A stretch of DNA of 64,000 bases from Eudorina sp. 2006-703-Eu-15 (taxonomy: Eukaryota > Chlorophyta > Chlorophyceae > Chlamydomonadales > Volvocaceae), in contig BDSI01000040.1 in assembly GCA_003117195.1 (NCBI GenBank), forward strand, positions 882,783 to 946,782. The letters are read 5' to 3'. The position numbers and the translations under genes were made by a program. The notes beneath the pieces were generated by a model. It had not been told where the DNA came from, made no database searches, and was given only the letters and a program-made list of their open reading frames with translations. Below, piece after piece: positions 1 to 10,200 of this stretch (the stretch's first letter is position 1; every line of letters starts with the position of its first letter).

Positions 1-11
1 ACAGGCGAGGG

Positions 12-16
12 TTACA
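12..16 (-). terminator. TGTAA poly(A) signal for SNRNP40
   Basis: The plus strand reads ttaca, i.e. TGTAA on the minus strand, about 405 nt past the SNRNP40 stop. TGTAA is the usual poly(A) signal in volvocine algae. Positions 1-421 then form the 3' UTR; no other gene is seen there. Confidence 0.5.
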
Positions 17-421
17 TCGCGGATCGCGCACCCCACGATTTGTTGCACATCACGTGGCGTGTTGCACCCCATGCGCCAATACAGGACAGTACAGGAGTGC
101 ACAACAAGAATTTAAATTGTTGCTGAGTGCACGACGGGGGTCCGTTGCCGGCGCAGCTCCTGCATTTTCACCCAAGAGCCCAATGCCCCACGCCCTGAGC
201 CAACCACCTCAGACCACCGCCACACCGTCCACCACCCGGCAGTTCTTCCACTGCCCAAGCAGAGAGAGCGGCCGGACGACCTCAAGCGCTCCGCATGCAA
301 CCGCAAGCAGCAACCGCAGCCAGCAGCAGCAGCAGCAGCAGCCCCCCATGATGCGACATCCCGATGCTGCTGAAGCGCCTCCAGGCGGTGTGGCCCCGCT
401 GGCCGCCTTCTCCTCCGAAGC

Positions 422-3400
422 TCACTGGACCAGCTCCCCCAGGAAGATCGTCTTGTCGCTGGACGCCGACCCGATGATGGGCTCCTGCGACGCGCGCAGC
501 ACACCACGGCGACCGATAGCCACAAGTCGCATGTTCCGTCGTGCGCGGTAAGGACCCGTACTTGCAGCGTGCGGCTCCTTGCCATCGGACATGCGGTGGA
601 GGTCGTGTGCGGATGTGCATGCAGGCCAGCACCGCACGCACCTTCGTCCCCCCTCCCCCTGTCACAATCCAGACGGCGACAGCGGTGCCGCGACTTCACG
701 GAGGACTTGGCTCCCGATGGTCGCAAGAGCGGTGAACCAGCAGGCGCCACAAGCCGCCTGCCCGTCCCCCCACCCCTACCAAAGCCCCACCGGCATGCGC
801 CTGAGACCTGATCCCGCGAACTCCCACCTCCACCTCCATCATCACCCGGACAGAAGCCACCCGCCCTGCCCGCACCTTGGGGTGGAACACCACCTCGTTG
901 ACGCTGCCCGTGTGGCCCGGCAGCTGGTACAGCACCTTGCGCGTGTTGGTGTCCCAGATGTAGACCTGTGGAGCGTGACGGAGCGGAGTGGGTTGCGGAG
1001 AGGGTTGCGGAGCGGAGAGGGTTGCGTAAGCCCCAAGCAGTCGGGGCGCCTTCCGTGCAAGAAAACACACCAGTCCTCTGCTGCAGCGCACCCACGACTG
1101 AGGCGACCTCCCCATGCTGCTTTACACGCTGCTTTCCCCCGAACCAATCGTACCATGCGGTCGGCGCTCCCGCAGGCTACCCTGCTGCCGTCGGGCGAGT
1201 AGTCGCAGCGGAGCAGGTTCTTCTCAAAGTTGTGGACGTGGCCTGCGGATGTGCGGGGCGGGCGGGCGCCCAAAGACAACGCCCGTCGCTCGATGGTTGC
1301 GGTCTCCCCCGGGTGTCCCAACCGGATATCGCGACGTCAAAGCAAGCTAAGCGGTGCGACGACGAGACTGAAACGCCCTCCCGACGTAGCACACCAGCTT
1401 CCGCCAGCTGCCATCCCGACTCTGGAACCATGGACTCGCCGCATGGAGTCTTCCGCAACGGCCACTTCCCCCTCCCCTGGGCTCTTTCTTTCTAACCCCC
1501 TCCCCTTCGCAGCCCACGGATCGGGTCTCACCCGCGCGCCCACCCAACCCACCTGTGAACACCTTGGTGCACCGGTTCTGCGGCGCGTACGGCCGCACGT
1601 CCCACTCTCGGAGCGTGTTGTCCATGCTGTTGGACAGCAGGTGGGAGCCGTCCGGGCTCACACGCAGACCCGTCACCGTGTCACTGTGGCCCTTGAGCTG
1701 CAGGGCCGCCGTAGAGCCCGAGCCCTTGCGCAGGTCCCACGCCTGAAGGCGACCCGAAGCGGGCGGGCGGGCGGGCGTCGCGGCGTAACTCAAATCCCTG
1801 CGCGACTCAACCCCGGCGTGACCCGATCCCGTCGTGACTCAACCCCGGCGTGATGGGGCCCCGGGACCAAGCCCATGTTTCGGTCGGGCACAACATCACC
1901 CAACCCAAACACACCCGCCCCCAAACAGGCCAGGCGGCTTGCGGTCACTTGCACATATGCTGCAGCGCAGCTGTACCTAAACGCCCGGCCGGACCGGACC
2001 GGACCGGGACCGCCCGCCGGCCAGCCGGCCCCGCACCTGGATGACGTTGTCCACCCCGCCGCTGTACACCTGGTCCCAGCGTCCGCGAAGGCCACCGCGC
2101 ACACCGGGAAGCCCTCCCGCATCGTGTACACCGACTTCTTCACGCGCATGTCCCACACCTGGTGGCGGAACGAGAACGAAATTTGTGACCGCCCGAGTGT
2201 CACCATCCGGCGAAACAGACAACGCCGTGTGTCTGGTTACACCGCGGCCGGCCCTGGCTGCCCACATGAACGCGTTCGGACTCGGCAGCGAGTTGCGTGC
2301 GGTCACAAGGCGTGTTGCACACACATTGGCTTGGTGCACTGGTGGCGTGTGACAAACAAACGAGGGCGGAGTCGATAAAACACAAACCGCAGCAGCAGCC
2401 GCTCGACACCACCGGAGACCGGAGGCCTACCTTGACGGTTGAGTCGTCACCGCCCGTCACGAACATCTTAGCCCCGCGGCGCAACGGACAGCAGCTGTTC
2501 ACGATGCCCGTGTGCTCACCGAGCTTCTTGATCTATAGCATACGGTTCACGGGAGGACGGGAGGAGGGGCGGAGAGAAGCAACATGAAAGCGCGCACGAC
2601 CGGAGCCGAGCGCATCCGACTCACTTGGTCCAGCGAAGGCCACCGCTGATCGATCGGTTCAGCGCAGGTTGTCCTTATATCCGCGCACCGAACGCACACA
2701 GTTGCGCCCTCCCGCTCTCCCAGACAGGGCGCGTGAAACCCCTGGCATACGTGCGCGTGCCCTTTCCCGGGAAGGGCTGTGCACCCCGCTGCGCCCAACC
2801 ACCCGAACGTGTGCGCAGCTGTGGACTACTTCGTATTACTTCACCCTGCCTGCCATGAGACCGCAATGGGCGACCCTTCCCTTCCGCTATGGCCCTAAAC
2901 CCTGTAACTCACCTGCGCCCCCGTCTCCGCGTCCCAGCATCTCGTCGTTTTGTCAGCGGAGCAGCTGACGAGGGCCTCCCCGTCCGTAAACCAATGCACC
3001 TCCAGGACGGCATTCCGGTGCCCCTGCCACACACAAACCGATCGGAACAGGCGTTGCAGTCATTTGCATCGTCGTGTGTGATGTGCGGTCGTTGTCCCTC
3101 GAGGCGATGTGCAGATGTCTCATACAACGGGGCACCATGGGTAGGCACAATGGGTATGGGTTCTTCCCCCGACAGCAGAGTATTGGCTCCACACCAGCAC
3201 CCCTCACTTTGATGACCATGTAGTTTTCGTTCTCATCATAAACCCGCCAGCAGAAGATGTCTCTGTCGAAGGACGCAGACGCCAGGCACTGCCCATCTGG
3301 ACTGAAGCGCAAGGAGAACACCTCTCCCCCATGGCCAGATAATTGTATTGTTGGAGCGCTCAAATTGCTAGTACGAGTTTTCGCCTGCAGGAAAGCGCCA

Positions 3401-3582
3401 GCGCAGTCCGCGACGAAAGCAGCAATTGACTTTATGGGTGATGAGCACAGCTTCACATGTTCATGTGAACTTACATCTTTAGGTGTAGTGCGAATGACAA
3501 TTTCGTCGTCTGTCCTTGCTTTCTTTGCGGGTACTATGGCCCCGTCGTCCAAATCCTCAGCCAGTGCGCGCTTATCTGCCAT
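422..3582 (-). CDS. SNRNP40: U5 snRNP 40-kDa protein, seven-bladed WD40 repeat spliceosome component
   Basis: Family role: WD40 propeller protein of the U5 snRNP that sits next to PRP8 in the nuclear spliceosome. Exons placed by splice sites and phase: 3475-3582, 3208-3384, 2913-3023, 2431-2532, 2037-2158, 1553-1742, 1154-1242, 876-965, 422-484, giving about 350 residues, close to the human length of about 357. Recognisable blocks in order are QLSGHGGEVFSLRFSPDG, GHSDTVTGLRVSPDGSHLLS, WDVRPYAPQNRC, HVHNFEKNLLRCDYSPDGS, WDTNTRKVLYQLPGHTGSVN and the C-terminal SASSDKTIFLGEL. The start at 3582 gives a short Lys/Arg-rich N-terminus (KKAR), as in the family. An in-frame 90-nt segment (3385-3474) begins GTAAGT and ends TTTCCTGCAG, so I treat it as an intron. 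Exon 2037-2158 is one base short: the frame changes at 2075-2077 between VAFADAG and QVYSGGVDN. Function call is secure; the indel is probably a consensus error. Confidence 0.93.
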
Positions 3583-5370
3583 TGAAAAATGCCTAGATTG
3601 CGATTGTGTGCAACGTTTTCCTTAAAAGCTGGGATTTATGCTGCAGCGCAAGTGCGGATCCGGCGTTGTGAGTCCGCCGCAATACAGTTCCGGTACCCGT
3701 CAAACCCTAGCGACAACCGCAGATCTACTACCAAGGACCATATCCATTGGGTGGCGATTTGCTGAGTCGTGCTTCTCGGAAACGTACGGGGTTCACTTGC
3801 CGTACGGTGTGATTGCCCACTGCAGGACGTGCGGGAGGATGCCATCCTGACCCGCGCCTACCCCTCCATCATTCTCACAGGCTGTCAGGTTTGAGTGACG
3901 CCGCTTCCTGGGCTTCTGTGAGCACGTTGCTGAAACCCCCCGCTCTTGATTCCAACGCACACCGGCTTCAGTGTCATGGGCTCACCACGCACTGAGCGTT
4001 GCAGCATTTCCGACGGGCGGGCCTGCGACCAGCCATTGCATGAACTGCATGCCCAGCCCCTGCCGTCCCGCGCCCACTCGGTAGGACCAGCACAGCTAAC
4101 CAGCACAGCCACAGCAACCAAATAGATAGCTAACCAACCAGCCAACCAACTTGTCATCAATGTACTGTTCAGTACTCCCGTCCCCCCGTGTGCTTCGCCT
4201 GCAGACGCCACCACATACCCGCACCACCACGGCCAGCCAGGCTGGCTGCTCCAACGCGCTGCACCATTCGCCCACACTGCATGTGTCAATCCAACGCCCA
4301 GGTCCCGGCCGTCGTTTCTGTCCAAACGTAAGCGAACACCCGGTAAGCGACTCCCGCTCGGTCGCGCAAGGACGCGTTCCTGTCCCATTCGGATGTCAAA
4401 CAAACCGAGAAACCCTGACATGGCAGCAATTCGCATCTCCAAAAGATTGCAACGCGTAATAAGTGGTCCGTTCAAATGGGCCACGCACATGTTATGTGTG
4501 CGATTGTGCGTGCTCGTCGGTCACGGTCTGCAAGACGTCACAACTACCGTACGCCCGTTGTCCCGTAGACCGTATACCGTATCCTATCACGAGGGCACCC
4601 GCGCAGTGCGCAATGATCCGCCCGTCAAGCCGTGTGGGATGCCTAGGGGTCACCCCACCCTGCACCGCGCGCGCGCAGTACGGCAATACGCAAGAGTGTA
4701 CATCGACACACGGGCCACACGCATGGGTTCTTGTCCAAACACACGCCACGCGTCGTCACAGTGAGCGGGCGAACCCTGAACCCCGAGCCATGGAGAGCGG
4801 GTTTTGTAAGCTCCAGCGCTCCAAGTGGAGTGTCGGGTCACGGATGTGCACACGATATACCCATTGCTATGTGTATATATATAGATGCATGACATGGCAT
4901 GGCATGACATGACGCCTGGGTATGATGTAGGCGTGCCACGCTTCGTCGACAGACTGCAACCCCCTCCCCTGCAGTGGTCGGGCGCGTCGACGTGTCTGTC
5001 ACAAGTCTGGGTGCTCCCACACATATTCCCACACACACACACATACTTGTTGAACATACACATACATACACATACACACACGTACACATACACACACATG
5101 CTCGCCGGCAACTACCGCTGTACCCCAAGCACCGCCACGCTTGCCCGCTCTGGGTGGGTGGGTGGGTGGGTGGGTGGGCCGCCGGACTGTCAAGGAGTCC
5201 CACACGCGGGTAAGTCCGCCCAGGGCAGCAAACGCGCTGCGCTGTAACGGAGGCCTCGCCCGCCAGTCCGTCAGTCCGTTCGTCAGTCCGCCAGTCCGTC
5301 AATCAATTCGTCAAGGCCACGGCTCCTAGCCGGGCGATAACAGACATCAACCCACCGTGACACCCGTGAG
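3583..5370. other. Region upstream of SNRNP40 with no convincing gene; microsatellites at its distal end
   Basis: Apart from the SNRNP40 5' UTR and promoter next to 3583, no reading frame shows family similarity or a believable exon chain. The segment 4085-4150 is rich in ccaac/cagcc repeats, which makes a spurious hydrophobic frame on the minus strand. From 5028 to 5305 there are CA-type repeats, a GGGT run (5153-5178) and TCCGTCAG-type repeats. I cannot say whether the 3' UTR of the lipase gene reaches this far. Confidence 0.4.
5028..5100. repeat. CA/CATA-rich microsatellite
   Basis: Cacac and cataca units run almost without interruption. This lies in non-coding sequence, and open frames across it are repeat artefacts. 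Confidence 0.8.
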
Positions 5371-7274
5371 GTGCACACCCTCCCTCCCTCCCTCGTAGTC
5401 TCATCTTTTCGTTGGCTCGGTGGGTCCTCCCCCAGACCCGCCGGCCCCGGGGACCCCTCTAAGGATCCGCAGCTCACATCCGCGTGCTGTCACCCCTTCC
5501 GCACACGCACCGACCCTCCCCATATACATATGACACCCGCATACAACTGGGCTGTCCGCTTCGCCCCGTGTCCGCGCCCCCGTACTCATATGCCCCGTGC
5601 TCCGAATCACGTTGCGCTCGTCAACTTGCCGGTTGCCTGCTGTCCGGCGCCTGCCCCGGTCCGCACCACCACCACCTCCACCGCTGCGCATCAGCCCGCA
5701 GGTCCTGGTCCATGGACATGGGGGCCATGGCCTGGTCACACAGCCTTTGCGACGCTGTCACAGCCTACAGCCGGCCGGCCCCCACCCCTGCGCGCCCTGC
5801 CCCTCCCCTGCCCCGTTTCAACGTCACCGGGCCCGTCAACGTCCCCCGTGCCAGCGCACCCTCAGGGCCGCGTCCCCCGCCCCCCTCTCGCCAGTTCTCC
5901 GAGGTCCCCCCGCTGCCCCCGCCGCCGCACCTCCCCACCCCGCCCAAGCGCTGTCCAGAGCCGAGATCGCGGCCTCACGGACCATCCCCAGCCGCTCGAG
6001 CTCCACCGCGCGGTGCGCCGCTCGCACCGACCCCTCGCCACCCCCACCGCCGCCAGCCCCGCATCAGCGTGCACCAGCAGCTGGCGGTGCCATGCGGCCC
6101 GGGGGCAGTCACTGGCTCCGTCCTGAGGGCCTCCCCGGCCGCTGTCGCTGTCGCTGTCGCTGCCGGCGTCGCTGCCGACGTCGCTGCCGCGGCCCTGCCA
6201 GCGGCCGCCGCCGACCACCCGACACGAGCCAGGGGTGCCGCTGACAGTCCCTCACCCCTGGAAGCGACATCTCGTCCTGCTGACCTGCTCGCCGACCCCG
6301 CCGCGTCCGGCCCTCGGAGCCAGGAGGGGCGGGGCGCAGACCGGTGGGAGGGCCCGCGGGGCCTCCAGGCTCTCGGCGACCGGTCCACCCGTGCCGCCGG
6401 ACCCACCGTTGGCGGCGGAGGCGGAGGCGGAGGCGGAGGCGGAGGCGGAGGCGGAGGCGGAGGCGGAGGCTGAGGCTGAGGCTGAGGCTGAGGCGGAGGC
6501 GGAGGCGGAGGCGGAGGCGGAGGTTGGGAGGCGGTGGTCCACTGACACCGAGAGCTCCACCGTCGCTGTCGGCGCCCCCACGCCCGTTGGGGCCGGGGCG
6601 GGGCCGGGGCCGCACGGGCAGCCGCGGCGACTTCGCCGACGGGCTGCGCCGCTGCGGTCGACCCGGAGGGTGATCGCGCCCCGAATGCTGTCCAGCCGCG
6701 GACCGACGCGGGCAGCGACGCGGCGGAGCGCAGGGACCTGGCCGAGCTCGCGTCCGGGACCCTCCGACTGCCCACCGGACTGCCCACCGGACTGCCCTCC
6801 GGGATGGTCTTCGGAACTCCCGCCGGGGGGCCCTCGGGGGCCCGGCGACATGGCCTCGGACTTCCGCCGCGTCGCATCCGCGCTGCTGCGCCGCGCCGCG
6901 CGGAGCCGCCGTCGTTGCCTGCCGCTCCGCTGCCGTCGCCGCTGCCCACCTCCCGACCCCCGCCCCCGCCACCATCGCCGCTGCGCCGCGACCCCGCCGA
7001 CGACGCCGACTGCGTCCGGCGGCCCCGCATCGTGAGCCCCGGTCCCGGCCCCATCGTCGTCGTCGTCGCATCGTCCTGCTGCCGCCCCCGCGCCGGCGTT
7101 GCCGCCGGTGCCGTGCAGCCCGGCCGCCGTCGCCAGGTTCACGCACCCAGGACCCCACCGCCCGCCCACACGCCGGCTGCCGCCCGGCGCTCCCTGGCTC
7201 TCATCGACTTGAGGTGGCGGTACCGCGTCTGTGCCGCCGTGTGACCCGCCGCCGCGCGCTGGAACGCGCATAGC
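5371..7274. other. GC-rich low-complexity block, coding status unresolved
   Basis: Long frames are open on both strands because of composition, so length is not evidence. On the minus strand two short stretches look protein-like: MVREAAISALDSAW near 5950-6000 and QAMAPMSMDQDLRAD near 5690-5740. They could be exons of a further minus-strand gene, or sit in the 3' UTR of the lipase gene, whose likely stop is at 7275. Hexanucleotide repeats at 6413-6524 add spurious poly-Ala, poly-Arg or poly-Pro frames. I do not call a gene here. Confidence 0.35.
6413..6524. repeat. GGCGGA/GGCTGA hexanucleotide repeat
   Basis: About 18 six-base units, mostly ggcgga with a central block of ggctga. It translates as alternating dipeptides in every frame, so coding cannot be inferred from it. 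Confidence 0.85.
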
Positions 7275-10200
7275 TCAGCCTCGCGGCGGCGCGGCCTGCT
7301 CCGACAGGCCCTTCCGGCCGCGCCCGCCGCCGCCGCCGCCGTCGCCACCCTCGCCGTCCGCATCGGCCCCCGCGTCCTCGCCCGACATGCCCGTCTCCAC
7401 GCCCAGCAGCTGCATGCCCAGGTCGAGCCGCTGGATGATGGTTTGGAAGATGCGCTTGCGTTGGGGGGCTCCGAGGGCTCGAGGGCAGCGACGGCGACGG
7501 CTCCAGGGAAGCGGATGCGGCGGCGGCGGCGGATGCGTCCGTCGCGGGCGCGACGGGCAAAGGCTGCGTGTGGTGCGAGAGGGCGAGGAGGGGTATAGGA
7601 AATTGGTAAACGTTTTAAAACTGCGCTGCTGCCAGAGCGACGTTCGAGGGCGAGGGCGAGCGGGGGGGGCCGAGACTCCGAGTCTTTATTGACAACAAGG
7701 GGACCGCGACCTCCGGCCGTGTCAGCGGCAGGGTGGCCATGATGTCGAGTACGTTAATGCTTCACATCAGTCACGTGGGATGACAGCAAGATGCCGGGGG
7801 CTGTATCGGTCTGGACTGCGGCGCGCAAGCGCCTGTTCCCGCTGTGACAGCTGTCACCCGCACATGCCGCCCGGGGCCGGTCCCGGAGGGAGTGAGCCGA
7901 GTGGGATAGATTGTGACAGAGTGGGACATGGGTGGACCCCTCCCCTCCCCCTCCCCCTTCCCCTTCCCTTCCCCTTCCCCTTCCCCTTCCCCTTCCCCTT
8001 CCCCTTCCCCTTCCCCTTCCCCTTCCCCTTCCCCTTCCCTTCCCCTTCCCTTCCCCTTCCCCTTCCCCTTCCCCTTCCCTTCCCCTTCCCTTCCCCTTCC
8101 CCTTCCCTTCCCCTTCCCCTTCCCCTTCCCTTCCCCTTCCCCTTCCCTTCCCCTTCCCCTTCCCTTCCCCTTCCCTTCCCCTTCCCTTCCCTTCCCCTTC
8201 CCCTTCCCCTTCCCTTCCCCTTCCCCTTCCCCTTCCCCTTCCCTTCCCCTTCCCCTTCCCTTCCCCTTCCCCTTCCCCTTCCCTTCCCTTCCCCCCCCCC
8301 CACCTGTGTCAGCAGGAGGCGCAGGGAGCGGTGCTTGGCATGAAGTGCAGCACCGTGTGCCCCTTGCGACCCGCCCCGGCCGCCGCCACCATGGCCGCCG
8401 CGATGGCCGCCGCGGGGTTCACGAGACCGCCGGGCCCCGCCAGCTGGCTCTCGCCCTGCACCGCCTCCGCCGCCGCGATGGCCACCGCCCGGACCTCCTT
8501 GATCAGGTCCGTCAGGACCTCCGTCACCTCGGGCAGATCGTACCTGGGGCAGCAGCGGCAGCAGCAGCAGCAGAGGGCCGGGTGTCCGGGCCACCAGGAG
8601 GTGTGAGATGTGGAGATGGGGCGTAGGAGGTGTGGGAGGTGTGGGAGGTGCTGCGGGTACCGTATGTGGGCCGGGTGTGGGACGGGTGTGGGCCGGGGGC
8701 CGGTTGGACAGGGCGCTGCAGGGGGGAAGGGGTTGCGTGGGTGGGCTTCTCGTTAAACACATACACAATCCGCGCCCCCGTCCCGCCCCTGCGCCTCCCA
8801 CCTGCTGAGCTGCAGGAGGCCGCGCACGCCTCCCTCAATGTGCTTGCCCCGCGTCTGCATGCGCAGCACCCCCATCAGCGACCGCACGTAGGACCCAGCA
8901 GGTGCTGCCGGAGGCTGCGGGAGCAGGGCAGCCTGTGTGGTGGTGGTGGTGGGGGGGCACGTGAGGGATCAAGGCGGGCCGGGAGGGTGAGGGAGGGCGG
9001 GCGAAAGTGTTGGGGATAAAAAGAAAGAGTAATTGGGGAAAGAGAGGAAAGGGACACAAGGCAAGGACGCGGCGCGCAAGGGTTCGCCCGGGCAGGAAAG
9101 CGTTGGGGCCAGGGTATGGGGCCGATGCGGTTTCGCTGTCTTTACTGACAAACGGGGCCGATGCGGTTTCGCTGTCTTTACTGACAACGGGGCCGATACG
9201 GTTCGCTGTCTTTACTGACAAACGGGGCCGATGCGGTTTCGCTGTCTTTACTGACAAACGGGCCGATACGGTTTCGCTGTCTTAACTGACAAACGGGGCC
9301 GATACGTGACCACTCGCACCCCCAACAGCTCCACCAACGGCACGGGTAAGCCTCGCCGCCGCCCACCCCCTCCCCCCCGGGGCCCGCTGCTCCCCCCCCC
9401 TGTCAATGGCTCCCCTCCTTTGCCAATACAGGCAGCGGAATCGCGACGGCCCCCCTCCCTCCCCTCCCTTCCCCTGAGCACCCACCGTCCCACACTGGGT
9501 GTGTCTGGGCTGTTTCTCTTTCACCCACGGTCCACCGGTCCCCCCCCAAGGTCCCCCCCCAAGGTCCCCCCCCAAGGTCCCCCCCAAGGTCCCCCCCCAA
9601 GGTCCCCCCCAAGGTCCCCACCTGACAACGGAGTTCTCAATGAAGGAGGGCCGCACCACGATGTCGCCCCTCCGCTTCACGATGACCTTGTGGCCGGCTG
9701 CTTGTACACGAACCAGCCAATGTACCTGGTGGGGGGTAGGGGGTGTGGGGGGGGTGGGATGGGGGGGGATGTGCAGGAAGGTGGTCGACATCGTGTGGGT
9801 GGGATGGGGAAGGAGATCGGCGGAGGGCTTCAGACGGCAGACGAGGGCAAGGGACGTGATTCTGTACGAGTCCAATAGAGCAGAAAAGCTTGGAGCAGGC
9901 CAGTCCCCCTCTCCCACGGGCTCCCCCTCATGGCCCCCTCGCGGCCTCCCAGGTCGCTCCGGCCCCTCCGTCTCCCCCCTACCGTCTGCCCCCCTACCAT
10001 CTCCCCCCTACCGTCTCCCCCTACCGCCCCCCCCCCTACCGTCCCCCTACTCCCCCCCCGCCTCCCCCCTCCCCTCCCCCCCTCCCGTCTCCCCCCCCGT
10101 CTCCCCCCCTACCGTCTCCCCCTACCGTCTCCCCCCTACCGTCTCCCCCCTACCCCCCCCTCCGTCTCCCCCTACCCCGTCTCCCCCCTACCGCTCCCCC

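Noticed and set aside
2885..2905. Telomere-like ccctaaaccctg words (also near 18843 and 50273)
   Set aside because: Single isolated words within introns, not tandem arrays.
3885..4490. 201-codon minus-strand frame with a hydrophobic stretch
   Set aside because: The hydrophobic part is produced by a ccaac/cagcc repeat; poor codon pattern and no similarity.
7854..8801. Long Gly/Arg/Glu-rich minus-strand frame
   Set aside because: Mostly the CCTTCC minisatellite; only its last part overlaps a real lipase exon.
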